In this document: positions 35,161-44,323 of the stretch, in pieces
Layout of the letters: every line of letters begins with the position of its first letter
How positions within the stretch are numbered: the first letter of the stretch is position 1
NCBI GenBank assembly: GCA_030447745.1
Contig: JAUJOH010000001.1
Location: 301,139 to 361,024, forward strand
Direction of reading: 5' to 3'
DNA length: 59,886 nt
Source of the DNA: Chloroflexota bacterium
Lineage (GTDB): Bacteria > Chloroflexota > Limnocylindria > Limnocylindrales > CSP1-4
The notes under the pieces: model-generated
The model's database searches: none
The model's input: the letters and a program-made list of their open reading frames with translations, nothing else
What the model was told of the DNA's origin: nothing
Position numbers and translations under genes: made by a program

Positions 35161-36041
35161 TCGAGTGGGCGATCCGGCGGTGCGGCGTACAGCCGCCGGC
35201 GCGGCAGGCCGGTCTCGGCGGCCACGCGCTTCGCCGCTTCGCCGCGAGCGACGCCCTTGTCGACGAGCCGCTCGACCGCGTCCATGGCGCCGGCGAGCGC
35301 GGCCTCCGGTCCCGGCGCGTCAGCATCGCCGCGCGGACTCCCGCTCCCCACCACGAGGACGAACTCGCCGCGGGCCGGGATCGACCCGTCTCCCGCAGCC
35401 GTCGCGAGCTCGCCGAGCGTCCCGCGCGCGATCGACTCGTGGACCTTGGTCAACTCACGGCAGACGGCCGCCCGGCGCTCGTCGCCGCAGGCCGCCGCGA
35501 GATCGCGGAGCGTGGCGGCGACCCGGCTCGGCGCCTCGAACAGGACGGCCCCCCGCTCGTCGGCCGCGATCCGCGCCAGCCGCTCCCGCCGCTCCCGGCC
35601 GGACCGGGGCAGGAACCCCTCGAACGCCCAGCGCGGCCCCGCGACGCCAGACGCCATGACGGCCGCCATGACGGACGATGCACCGGGGATCGGCACGACG
35701 GGACCACCCTCCGAGGCCCACGCCGCGACCAGCCCCTCCCCCGGATCCGACACGACCGGCGTTCCGGCATCGGTCACGAGCGCGAGATCCGCGCCCCGGC
35801 GCAGGTGCTCGAGGAGCTCCTCCTGCCGCCGGGGGTTGCTCTGCGCGTGATAGCTCGTCGCGCGGGTGGGGATCGCGTGTCGCTCGAGCAGCCGCCGCGT
35901 GAGCCGCGCGTCCTCGGCGGCGATGAGCGGCACGGCGCGCAGCACCTCGATCGCGCGGAGCGTCACGTCGCCCAGGTTCCCGATCGGCGTCGCGACGACG
36001 AACAGCGTCCCGGGCGTGGAGCCCGCGGCATCGCCGGTCAT
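35157..36041 (-). CDS. rsmI: 16S rRNA 2'-O-ribose C1402 methyltransferase
   Basis: RsmI methylates C1402 of 16S rRNA at the decoding centre, using SAM. The tetrapyrrole methylase-type fold is plain: FVVATPIGNLGDVTLRAIEVLRAVPLIAAEDAR, LVTDAGTPVVSDPG, PIPGASSVMAAVMASGV and the EAPSRVAATLRDLAA stretch. 294 residues, with a C-terminal Ala-rich helix (GVARGEAAKRVAAETGLPRRRLY) that is normal for the family. ATG overlaps the nadE stop (ATGA). Confidence 0.95.
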   Translation of the reverse strand: MTGDAAGSTPGTLFVVATPIGNLGDVTLRAIEVLRAVPLIAAEDARLTRRLLERHAIPTRATSYHAQSNPRRQEELLEHLRRGADLALVTDAGTPVVSDPGEGLVAAWASEGGPVVPIPGASSVMAAVMASGVAGPRWAFEGFLPRSGRERRERLARIAADERGAVLFEAPSRVAATLRDLAAACGDERRAAVCRELTKVHESIARGTLGELATAAGDGSIPARGEFVLVVGSGSPRGDADAPGPEAALAGAMDAVERLVDKGVARGEAAKRVAAETGLPRRRLYAAPPDRPLE

Positions 36042-36958
36042 GCCCGGGCGGAACCGGGCCGTCGTCGCGGGTACAGGTAGTCGAGGCCCGCCGTCCGGGG
36101 ACCGAGCTTGGCGACGGGCGGCACCTGCCGCTTGAACTCGGAGCCCGCGACCATCCGATCGACGCGCTCGACCAGCGCCGGATCGAAGCCCATGGCGGCG
36201 AGCTCGTCCGGCGAGCGCCGCTTGTCGACCCGCCAGTACAGCAGGCGGTCGAGGACGGGGTAGCTGATCCCCGCCTCCGCCTCGTCCGTCTGGCCCGGCC
36301 AGAGGTCCGCGGACGGGGCCTTGCGAAGGATGGCCTCGGGAACGCCGACGGCGACCGCCAGCTGACGGATCTGGCTCTTGTAGAGATCCCCGATCGGGTT
36401 GAAGGCGCAGGCGCTGTCGCCGAACAGGGTCGTGTACCCGATGAGCGATTCGGTCTTGTTGCCCGTCCCGACCGCCAGGCCGCTCCACGTCACCGACCGG
36501 TCGTACAGCACCGCCATCCGCATCCGGGCCGCGAAGTTGCCGCGCCGGAGCGCGCTTGCGTGGCTCGCGTCCGGCCCGCCGGCGCCCGGCACGTCGTCCG
36601 TGCCGAAGAACCCGTCGACCATCGGCGTGATCTCGATGACCTCGCTCGCGCAGCCGAGCCGGCGGACGACCTCCTCGGCGTCCGCCCGGGATGCCGGCGA
36701 CGAGGTCCGGTAGGGCATGAGCAAGCACAGCAGGCGCTCCGGGCCGATCGCCTCCGCGACCAGGTAGGCGACGAGCCCGGAGTCGATCCCGCCGGACAGC
36801 GCGACGACCGCCCGCTCGAACCCGGCCTGGCGGAGCTGGCCCCTGATGAACTCGCCGATCACCCGTCGGGCGACATCCGTCTCGATCTCGAGCTCGGGCG
36901 GCAGCTCGAACAGCGGCTCCGTCCCGCCGACCGGCGCGGGCGCGGCGTCGGCGCTCAT
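36038..36958 (-). CDS. nadE: NAD synthetase (synthetase domain only)
   Basis: Adenylates nicotinate adenine dinucleotide and amidates it to NAD. The PP-loop SGGIDSGL (residues 55-62), LMPYRTSSPASRADAEEV and AVGTGNKTESLIGYTTLFGDSACAFNPIGDLYKSQ are characteristic. 306 residues, i.e. without the N-terminal nitrilase domain of the glutamine-dependent enzyme. The gene just upstream encodes that domain as a separate protein with a four-base overlap, so NadE may receive ammonia from it. Confidence 0.94.
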   Translation of the reverse strand: MSADAAPAPVGGTEPLFELPPELEIETDVARRVIGEFIRGQLRQAGFERAVVALSGGIDSGLVAYLVAEAIGPERLLCLLMPYRTSSPASRADAEEVVRRLGCASEVIEITPMVDGFFGTDDVPGAGGPDASHASALRRGNFAARMRMAVLYDRSVTWSGLAVGTGNKTESLIGYTTLFGDSACAFNPIGDLYKSQIRQLAVAVGVPEAILRKAPSADLWPGQTDEAEAGISYPVLDRLLYWRVDKRRSPDELAAMGFDPALVERVDRMVAGSEFKRQVPPVAKLGPRTAGLDYLYPRRRPGSARA

Positions 36959-37920
36959 CGGCCGGCCGCGCGGAAGCCGATCGGCTCGTGCGGCGGGCTC
37001 TCCGGCGCGACGTCGAGACCCGGCTCCGCCCCCGGTTCCGCCGTCGTGTCGTGGCCGAGCCCGGCGCGCTCGGCGACGATCCGCTCCAGCTCACGGAGCT
37101 GGAGCTCCGGCCGCTCGTCGCGGAGCAGCGGCACGGCGATCCGCTCTCGGCGAACGTCTTCGGGCGAGATGTCGACGGTGAAAACGCCCTCGTCGTAGAG
37201 CGGCGCGCGGAGGAGCGTCTCGCCCGTCGGCGCGACGACCTCCGAGCCGCCCCAGAACGCGATCGACTCGTCGATGCCGACCCGGTTGCAGAACACGACG
37301 AAGCACGTCGTCAGCTGTGCGTACGTCCGGATCAGCGTCCACCAGGACGTCGCCGTGCCGAGCCCCACCTCGTGCGTCGCAGCGAGGTCGCGCCCGGGTG
37401 AGGACGAGACGTTGATCAGCAGGTGGGCCCCGTCGAGGGCCAGGATGTGCGGCACGGATAGGTGGAAGAAGTCCTCGCAGACGGCCAGGCCCACGCCCAT
37501 CCCGAGGCGCGACGGGACCGTGCGGAGGACGTCGCCGGCGGCGAAGAACCGGCGCTCGTCGAACAGTCCGTAGGTCGGCAGGTGGACCTTGCGGTGGACG
37601 TGACGGACCTCGCCGTCCTCCAGCAGCGCGGCGGCGATGAACAGCCGGTGGTCGGCCGACTCCTCGACGAACGAGACCACCGCGGACAGCCCGCGCGTCT
37701 CGCCCGCGAGCCTCGCCAGCCGCGGCTCGTCGAGGCGCATCGCGACGTCGCCGGCGAGATCCTGGAGCTGGTAGCCGGTCAGCCCGAGCTCCGGGAACAC
37801 GACGAGGTCCGCCCCCGCCCCGCGCGCCTCCTCCAGGAGCTCGTGATGCCGCGCCAGGTTGACCTCGAGGTCGCCGAGCCGGGGCGCCAGCTGCACGAGG
37901 GCGACGCGGAGTGTCTGCAC
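36955..37920 (-). CDS. Nitrilase-superfamily amidase, likely glutaminase partner of NadE
   Basis: Carbon-nitrogen hydrolase fold with the complete catalytic triad: Glu44 in VVFPELGLTGY, Lys111 in HVHRKVHLPTYGLFDE and Cys148 in GLAVCEDFFH. The alpha-beta-beta-alpha core is about 280 residues and is followed by a charged tail. GTG 37920 is chosen because TATGCT lies six bases upstream (leaderless type) and VQTLRVALVQLAPRLGD is the natural family start. 321 residues. Coupled to nadE by ATGA, so I infer it acts as the glutaminase of a split glutamine-dependent NAD synthetase. An independent amidase role is possible. Confidence 0.85.
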   Translation of the reverse strand: MQTLRVALVQLAPRLGDLEVNLARHHELLEEARGAGADLVVFPELGLTGYQLQDLAGDVAMRLDEPRLARLAGETRGLSAVVSFVEESADHRLFIAAALLEDGEVRHVHRKVHLPTYGLFDERRFFAAGDVLRTVPSRLGMGVGLAVCEDFFHLSVPHILALDGAHLLINVSSSPGRDLAATHEVGLGTATSWWTLIRTYAQLTTCFVVFCNRVGIDESIAFWGGSEVVAPTGETLLRAPLYDEGVFTVDISPEDVRRERIAVPLLRDERPELQLRELERIVAERAGLGHDTTAEPGAEPGLDVAPESPPHEPIGFRAAGR

Positions 37921-37926
37921 GGCCGG

Positions 37927-37932
37927 AGCATA
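37927..37932 (-). promoter_or_regulatory. Leaderless-type -10 box of the nitrilase-nadE-rsmI operon
   Basis: TATGCT on the minus strand, then six bases, then the GTG start. Four of six bases match the consensus. Confidence 0.5.
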
Positions 37933-38010
37933 CCGAGTCGGTACCCGGTGACCGGCAGACGAGGCGGCCGTGACGGGTGAACACCGGTGGTCGCGGACCC
38001 GTAGTGAACG

Positions 38011-38040
38011 GTGACGGCCGCGGTCCGCCGGTGCTAGGCT
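38011..38040 (+). promoter_or_regulatory. Candidate promoter of the plus-strand ABC locus
   Basis: GTGACG at 38011-38016, an 18-base spacer and TAGGCT at 38035-38040 preceded by TG (extended -10). It is about 115 bases before the substrate-binding protein gene. Confidence 0.4.
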
Positions 38041-38154
38041 TCCCCGCACCCGCGAGGCGACTGCGGTCGCGATGCGGACAGTCGTGCCCCGCTGCGCCCG
38101 AACTGGGGAGGCCCGGGATCCGGCGGCGGGTGGATGTCAGGAGGAGACCACAGC

Positions 38155-39954
38155 ATGTCCCGTACACCGAAGTGGTTGCCGCTGCTTGCGTTGCTCGCGG
38201 TCGCGGCGATCGTCTTCGCGGCGTGCGCCGGCGCGGCTTCGCCCAGTCCGAGTGCCAGCGGGGCGCCGCCCGCCGCGACTCAGGACGCTGGCGAGTCGCC
38301 GACCACGCCCGCGAGCGAGGAGCCGTTTGTCGGCCTCAGGTACCCCGAGGAGGGCTCGGCCTGCGACATCGAGGGCTACCAGGGGATCATGGGCTCGATC
38401 GAGGCGACCGACCAGTACACGGTCGAGTTCAACCTCTGCCAGCCCGATGCGGCCTTCCTGTCGAAGATCGCGTTCACCTCGCTGGCCATCAATGACGCCG
38501 ACTACCTCGAGGAGACCGGAGGTGGCGGCGAGGAGCTCGTGCGCAATCCGAACGGCACCGGGCCCTACAAGCTCGGCAACTGGGCGCCCGAGCAGGAGAT
38601 CGTCCTCGAGACCAACGAGGACTACTGGGGCGAAGCGCCGCTGACCCCCACCGCGATCGTCCGCTGGAGCACCGAGTCCGCGCAGCGGCTCGTCGAGCTG
38701 CAGTCCGGCACGGTCGACGGGATCGACAACCCGGGATCTGACGACTTCCAGGCGATCGAGGACAACCGGGAGCTCCAGCTCCATCCCCGCACCGCCCTGA
38801 ATGTCTTCTACATCGGCATGAACAACACGATCCCGCCGTTCGACAACGAGGCGGTCCGACAGGCCTTTGCGAAGGGCATCAATCGCGAGCAGATCGTCGA
38901 GAACTTCTACCCGTCCGGCTCGTCCGTCGCGGACTACTTCACGCCGTGCGAGATCGCCGGCGGCTGCGCCGGTGAGGCGTGGTACGAGTTCGACGCCGCG
39001 GCCGCCAAGCAGGAGCTGACGGACGCCGGCTTCGATTTCACGAAGACCTATCCGATCCACCTCCGCGACGTCGTCCGCGGCTACCTCCCCGAGCCGCGCG
39101 TCGTGGCTCAGGAGATCCAGCAGCAGCTCCAGCAGAACCTCGGCGTCACGACCGAGATCGACGTCCGCGACGAGAACACCTACCTGACCGAGGCGTCCGA
39201 GGGCAAGCTCCCCGGTCTGCACCTGCTCGGCTGGGGCGCGGACTACCCCGATGTGACGAACTTCCTCGACGTCCACTTCGGCGTCGGCGCGTCGGCCCAG
39301 TTCGGCGAGAAGTTCGAGGACATCACCGGGCCGCTCCAGGAAGGTGCCGCCACCGCGGACCAGGCGGCTCGCGAAGAGCTCTACGAGCAGGCCAACAACG
39401 CCATCAAGGAGCACGTGCCGATGATCCCCGTCGCGCACGGCGGCTCGGCGACCGCGTTCCGCGCCGACGTCGAGGGTGCGCACTCGTCGCCGCTCGGCAA
39501 CGAGGCGTTGTTCGCAATGAAGGCCGGTGACCGGAACCAGCTCGTCTGGCTGCAGAACGGTGAGCCTGGCAGCCTCTATTGCGCCGACGAGACGGACGGC
39601 GAGTCGCTCCGTGTCTGCGAGCAGATCATGGAGCCGCTCTACTCGTACGAGATCGGCGGCACGGAACCAGAGCCGCTCCTCGCAGAGGAGTGCACGGCGA
39701 ACGAGGATCTGACCCAGTGGACCTGCACGCTCCGCCAGGACGTCACGTTCCACAACGGGGCGACGTTCGACGCCAACGACGTCGTCGTGTCGTACGCGGC
39801 CCAGTGGGATGCCGAGCACCCGCTCCACGTCGGCAAGCCGGATCGCGGCCTGTTCGAGTACTGGACGTACCTGTTCGCAGGCTTCCTCAACCCCGCCCGC
39901 CGAGGGCTGACGGTCGTCAGCCGCACGATGACGGGGCGTTACCCTCCGGGGTAG
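38155..39954 (+). CDS. Peptide ABC transporter substrate-binding lipoprotein, circularly permuted
   Basis: SBP_bac_5-type binding protein: signal peptide with lipobox FAAC (Cys24), then a Ser/Pro linker. The mature protein begins in the middle of the normal fold: GSIEATDQYTVEFNLCQPDAAFL, NGTGPYKLGNWAP, LNVFYIGMNNTIPPFDNEAVRQAF and YLPEPRVVAQEIQQQLQQN run to about residue 455. Only then comes the segment normally at the N-terminus, GDRNQLVWLQNGEPGSLYC, RVCEQIMEPLYSYEIGGTEPEPLLAE, WTCTLRQDVTFHNGATFDANDVV. Both halves join into one complete two-lobe protein. ATG 38155 has GGAGGAG upstream. The last 15 residues are read out of frame after a 2-base loss near 39895 (the second copy ends NPPPAEG). 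Confidence 0.85.
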   Translation: MSRTPKWLPLLALLAVAAIVFAACAGAASPSPSASGAPPAATQDAGESPTTPASEEPFVGLRYPEEGSACDIEGYQGIMGSIEATDQYTVEFNLCQPDAAFLSKIAFTSLAINDADYLEETGGGGEELVRNPNGTGPYKLGNWAPEQEIVLETNEDYWGEAPLTPTAIVRWSTESAQRLVELQSGTVDGIDNPGSDDFQAIEDNRELQLHPRTALNVFYIGMNNTIPPFDNEAVRQAFAKGINREQIVENFYPSGSSVADYFTPCEIAGGCAGEAWYEFDAAAAKQELTDAGFDFTKTYPIHLRDVVRGYLPEPRVVAQEIQQQLQQNLGVTTEIDVRDENTYLTEASEGKLPGLHLLGWGADYPDVTNFLDVHFGVGASAQFGEKFEDITGPLQEGAATADQAAREELYEQANNAIKEHVPMIPVAHGGSATAFRADVEGAHSSPLGNEALFAMKAGDRNQLVWLQNGEPGSLYCADETDGESLRVCEQIMEPLYSYEIGGTEPEPLLAEECTANEDLTQWTCTLRQDVTFHNGATFDANDVVVSYAAQWDAEHPLHVGKPDRGLFEYWTYLFAGFLNPARRGLTVVSRTMTGRYPPG

Positions 39955-41877
39955 CGCCCCGTCGCTATCCAGTCCGTCCGCTGCGAGGCCGATGACCCGC
40001 TTCATCGTCCGGCGCATCCTGGTCAGCCTGCCGGTCCTGTTCGGCGTCCTCTTCGCGGTCTTCGCGATCGCTCGTGTGATCCCGGGCAGCCCGTGCACGG
40101 CCGCGCTCGGCGAGCGGACGAGCCCCGCCCGATGCGCCGAGTTCAACGCTCGAGCACGGCCTGGACAAGCCGATCCCGGTCCAGTTCGCGGTCTACCTCG
40201 GTGAGCTGGCGCAGGGCGACCTCGGCACGTCGACAAGCTGGGCCGTCCCGTCGCCGACATCCTGATCGAGCGCCTGCCGGTGACCGTCGAGCTGACCGTC
40301 CTCGCGCTCGTGTTCGCCATCGTCCTCGGCGTGCCGCTCGGCGTGCTGTCCGCTGCGCGGCGGAACTCGCCGATCGACGTCGGCACCATGGTGATCGCCA
40401 ACCTCGGCGTGTCCATCCCGATCTTCGTCCTCGGCCTCCTGCTCGCGTACGTCTTCGCGGTCACGCTCAAGGACACGCCGATCGCCCTCCCGCCGTCGGG
40501 GCGCCTTACACCCGGAACGATCGTCGAGCCGCTCGCGGCGTGTGGGGACTCGAATCGCTGTCCGGGCCGCCGCGCGCGATCCTCGACTTCCTGTCCGAAC
40601 ATCTACATCTTCAACGCGCTTGTCACGTTCAACTGGACGCGCTGCTCGGTGACGCGCTCCGGCACCTGATCCTGCCGACGATCGCGCTCGGCACCATCCC
40701 GCTGGCGATCATCGCCCGGATCACCCGCTCGAGCCTGCTCGACGTGCTCGGCCAGGACTTCGTCCGGACGGCGCGCGCCAAGGGCCTCCGCGAACGGCGG
40801 GTCGTCCTGCGGCACGGGCTCGGCAACGCGATGCTGCCGGTCGTCACGATCATCGGGCTGCAGCTCGGCGGCTGCTGTCGGGTGCCGTCCTGACCGAGAC
40901 GATCTTCCGGCTGGGCGGCGTCGGGAGCGCGATCTTCGAGGCGATCCGCGGCGCGACTACCAGATCGTCCAGGGTTTCGCCGTCCTGGTCGCGATCATCT
41001 TCATCATCGTCAACCTCGTCGTCGACGTCTCGTACGCGAAGCTCGACCCACGGGTCCGGCTCACCTGATGGCCGCCAACGTCGAGCCGATCCCGGAGCGC
41101 GTGGCCGACCGCCGCGGCTTCCGCGCCGCGGCGCGTCGCTCTGGCGCGACACCCTGGGCAACATCCTGCGGCAGCGGAGCGCGATCATCGGCCTCGCGAT
41201 CCTCGCCGTCCTCGTCATGACGCGCGCTCCTCGCCGACGTCATCCAGACCCATCCGCGCGATCTCGGGCTGCTCGGCGTCGAGCCCGGCATCGAAGAGCG
41301 CGCGGCGCCGTGCATCCACGCGCTCGGCTGTCCGACGACGGAGCCGCAGCACCTGCTCGGCACGGACGGGAACTTCCGGGACGTCTACAGCCGTGTGATC
41401 CATGCGCGCAAGTCTCGCTCAGGTCGGCTTTTTGACGGTTGGCGCCGCGATCATCGTCGGCAGCATCATCGGCGCCGTCGCAGGCTACGTCGGTGGGTTC
41501 GCCGACAACGTCCTGATGCGGCTGATGGACGTCCTGCTCGCCTTCCCAGCCTGCTGCTCGCGATCGCAATCCTGACCGTCCTCGGCAAGGGGCTGATCAA
41601 CGCGCAGCTCGCGATCGGGATCGTCGCGATCCCGATCTACGCGCGCGTCATGCGCGCGCGGTGCTCGGTGTTCGCGACCTGGACTACGTCGGCGTCGCGC
41701 GCGCTCGGCGAGTCCGGGTTCGGGATGCTCGCCCGGCGGATCGTGCCGAACACGCTGACGCCGCTGATCGTGCAGGGCACCCTGGGGATCGGCGTGGCCG
41801 TGCTCGACGTGGCGGCGCTGTCCTTCCTTGGCCTCGGGGTCGAGCCGCCGACGGCGGAGTGGGGCTCGATGATCGGA
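39602..41877 (+). repeat. Tandem duplication, copy 1 (SBP end-oppB-oppC)
   Basis: About 2.3 kb that recurs 2,306 bases further on. It spans the last part of the SBP gene, a complete oppB and most of oppC. I estimate roughly nine bases in ten identical where I compared by eye, with differences mostly at third codon positions, plus many indels in this copy. Confidence 0.85.
39992..41068 (+). pseudogene. oppB-like permease, copy 1, several frameshifts
   Basis: Inner-membrane permease of the DppB/OppB family. [24 protein letters not shown] is the first membrane helix, then [64 protein letters not shown] (the EAA loop contacting the ATPases) and the end DVSYAKLDPRVRLT appear in order but in different frames. 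At least five indels, near 40150, 40235, 40540, 40625 and 40870-40950. Its stop overlaps the oppC start by one base. Copy 2 keeps nearly the same protein, so the inactivation (or error) is recent. Confidence 0.8.
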
Positions 41878-41900
41878 GCGACACGAGGGCGCGCAGGCGG
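41068..41900 (+). pseudogene. oppC-like permease, copy 1, frameshifted and cut short
   Basis: DppC/OppC family permease. Pieces [60 protein letters not shown] and [77 protein letters not shown] follow each other in changed frames. After MIG at about 41877 the homology stops, and within about 30 bases a fragment of the SBP gene begins. The last two helices are missing. This marks the junction of the tandem duplication. Confidence 0.8.
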
Positions 41901-41910
41901 GCGTCGTCGC

Positions 41911-42215
41911 TCCGGGTCTGCGAGCAGATCATGGAGCCGCTCTACTCGTACGAGATCGGCGGCACCGAACCAGAGCCGCTGCTCGCCGAGGAGTGCACGC
42001 CGAACGACGACCTGACCCAGTGGACCTGCACGCTCCGCCAGGACGTCACCTTCCACAACGGGGCGACGTTCGACGCCAACGACGTCGTCGTCTCGTACGC
42101 CGCACAGTGGGACGCCGAGCACCCGCTCCACGTCGGCAAGGAGGATCGCGGCCTGTTCGAGTACTGGACGTTCCTGTTCGCAAGCTTCCTGAACCCGCCG
42201 CCCGCGGAAGGCTGA
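41911..42215 (+). pseudogene. 3' fragment of the permuted substrate-binding protein
   Basis: About 100 codons: LRVCEQIMEPLYSYEIGGTEPEPLLAE, LTQWTCTLRQDVTFHNGATFDANDVV and HPLHVGKEDRGLFEYWTFLFASFLNPPPAEG, then TGA. It equals the last part of the SBP encoded at 38155-39954 and preserves what is probably the natural C-terminus. The 5' part and signal peptide are absent; the fragment is fused behind the truncated oppC of copy 1. Confidence 0.85.
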
Positions 42216-42297
42216 GGTCGTCCCCTCGCACCGCACGTCGACGGGCGTTACCCTCGGGGGTAGCGCCCCGTCGCATATCCGCTCCGCTGCGAGGCCG

Positions 42298-43371
42298 ATG
42301 ACCCGCTTCATCGTTCGGCGCATCCTCGTCAGCCTGCCGGTCCTGTTCGGCGTCCTCTTCGCGGTCTTTGCGCTCGCTCGAGTGATCCCCGGCAACCCGT
42401 GCACGGCCGCGCTGGGCGAGCGGACGAGCCCCGCCCGATGCGCCGACTTCAACGCTCGCCACGGCCTCGACAAGTCGATCCCGGAACAGTTCGCGGTCTA
42501 CCTCGGTGAGCTGGCGCAGGGCGATCTCGGGACGTCGACGAAGTTCGGGCGTCCCGTCGGGCAGATCCTGATCGAGCGCCTGCCGGTGACCGTGGAGCTG
42601 ACCCTGCTGGCCCTCGTGTTCGCGATCGTGATCGGTGTGCCGCTCGGCGTGCTGTCGGCTGCGCGGCGGAACTCGCCGATCGACGTCGGCACGATGGTGC
42701 TCGCCAACCTCGGCGTGTCCGTGCCCATCTTCGTCCTCGGCCTCCTGCTGGCGTACGTGTTCGCGATCACCTTCAAGGACTCACCGATCGCCCTGCCGCC
42801 GTCCGGACGCCTGACACCCGGAATGATCGTCGAGCCGCTCGCGGACGTGTGGGGACTGGAGTCGCTGTCCGGGCCGCCGCGGGCGATCCTCGACTTCTTG
42901 TCCGGCATCTACATCTTCAATGGGTTGCTCACGACGAACTGGACGCTGCTCGGCGACGCGCTGCGGCACCTCATCCTGCCGACGTCGCGCTCGGCACCAT
43001 CCCGCTGGCGATCATCGCCCGGATCACCCGCTCCAGCCTCCTCGACGTGCTCGGCCAGGACTTCATCCGGACTGCCCGCGCCAAGGGCCTCCGCGATCGG
43101 CGGGTCGTCCTGCGGCACGGGCTCGGCAACGCCCTGCTGCCCGTCGTCACGATCATCGGGCTGCAGCTCGGCGGCCTGCTGTCGGGAGCCGTCCTGACCG
43201 AGACGATCTTCCGGCTGGGCGGCGTCGGCAGCGCGATCTTCGAGGGGATCGCGGCACGCGACTACCAGATCGTGCAGGGTTTCACCGTCCTCGTCGCAAT
43301 CGCCTTCATCATCGTGAACCTCGTCGTCGACGTCTCGTACGCGAAGCTCGACCCGGGTCCGGCTCACCTGA
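42298..43371 (+). CDS. Peptide ABC transporter permease, OppB/DppB type, copy 2 (two frameshifts)
   Basis: Membrane subunit with six helices expected. From ATG 42298 the frame is open for about 225 codons through [27 protein letters not shown] and [17 protein letters not shown] to [11 protein letters not shown]. One base missing near 42982 shifts the frame; the continuation [40 protein letters not shown] and [24 protein letters not shown] is in another frame. A 2-base loss near 43355 (compare copy 1, GACCCACGGG) displaces the end. Restored length is about 358 residues. The EAA loop region and gene order are those of a dpp operon. Pairs with the oppC that follows. Confidence 0.8.
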
Positions 43372-44323
43372 TGGCGGCCAACGTCGAGCCGATCCCGGAG
43401 CGCGTGGCGACCGCCTCGCTTCCGCGCCCGGCGCGTCGCTCTGGCGCGACACGCTGGGCAACATCCTGCGTCAGCGAAGCGCTGATCATCGGCCTCGCCA
43501 TCCTCGCCATCCTCGTGCTGACGGCGCTCTTCGCCGACGTCATCGCCACGCACGATCCGCGCGATCTCGGGCTGCTGAACGTCGAACCCGGCATCGAGCG
43601 TCGCGCGGCGCCGTGCATCCACGCGCTCGGATGTCCGACGACGAACCGCAGCACCTGCTCGGCACGGACGGCAACTTCCGCGACGTGTTCAGCCGGCTCG
43701 TCCACGGCGCGCGAGGTCTCGCTTCCGGGTCGGCTTTTTGACGGTTGGCGCCGCGATCATCGTCGGGAGCGTGCTCGGCGCGGTCGCCGGTTACGTCGGT
43801 GGCTTCCTCGACAACGTGGTCATGCGCCTGATGGACGTCCTGCTGGCCTTTCCCAGCCTGCTGCTCGCGATCGCCATCCTGACGGTCCTCGGCAAGGGGC
43901 TGATGAACGCCCAGCTCGCCATCGGCATCGTCGCGATCCCGATCTACGCGCGCGTGATGCGCGCCGCCGTGCTCGCCGTCCGCGACCTGGATTACGTGAC
44001 GGCGTCGCGCGCGCTCGGCGAGTCCGGTTTCGGGATGCTCGCCCGGCGGATGATGCCGAACTCGCTGACGCCGATGATCGTGCAGGGCACGCTCGGCATC
44101 GGCGTCGCCGTCCTCGACGTGGCGGCGCTGTCGTTCCTCGGTCTCGCGGCCGAGCCCGCCGATCGCCGAGTGGGGGGCGATGATCGGCGAGGAGCGCAAC
44201 CAGCTGTTCAGCGCACCCCACCTGATCCTCGCCCCCGGGCTCGCGATCACCCTCGTCGTGCTCGGTTTCAACCTCCTCGGCGACGGCCTCCGTGACGCGC
44301 TGGACCCGCGGCTGAACCGATGA
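43371..44323 (+). pseudogene. Peptide ABC transporter permease, OppC/DppC type, copy 2 (frameshifted)
   Basis: Segments of one permease: [140 protein letters not shown] and, at the end, [34 protein letters not shown]. The [10 protein letters not shown] ending is typical of DppC. At least five frame changes are needed (near 43420, 43470, 43635, 43725 and 44150). Stop overlaps the next gene as ATGA. It is complete in length, unlike copy 1. Confidence 0.78.

Larger units (their letters stand above)
41911..44187 (+). repeat. Tandem duplication, copy 2 (SBP end-oppB-oppC)
   Basis: Second copy of the 2.3-kb unit, running from the SBP fragment through oppB into oppC. oppB starts at 42298, exactly 2,306 bases after its copy-1 counterpart, and the oppC copy continues to a natural end at 44323. 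Confidence 0.85.
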
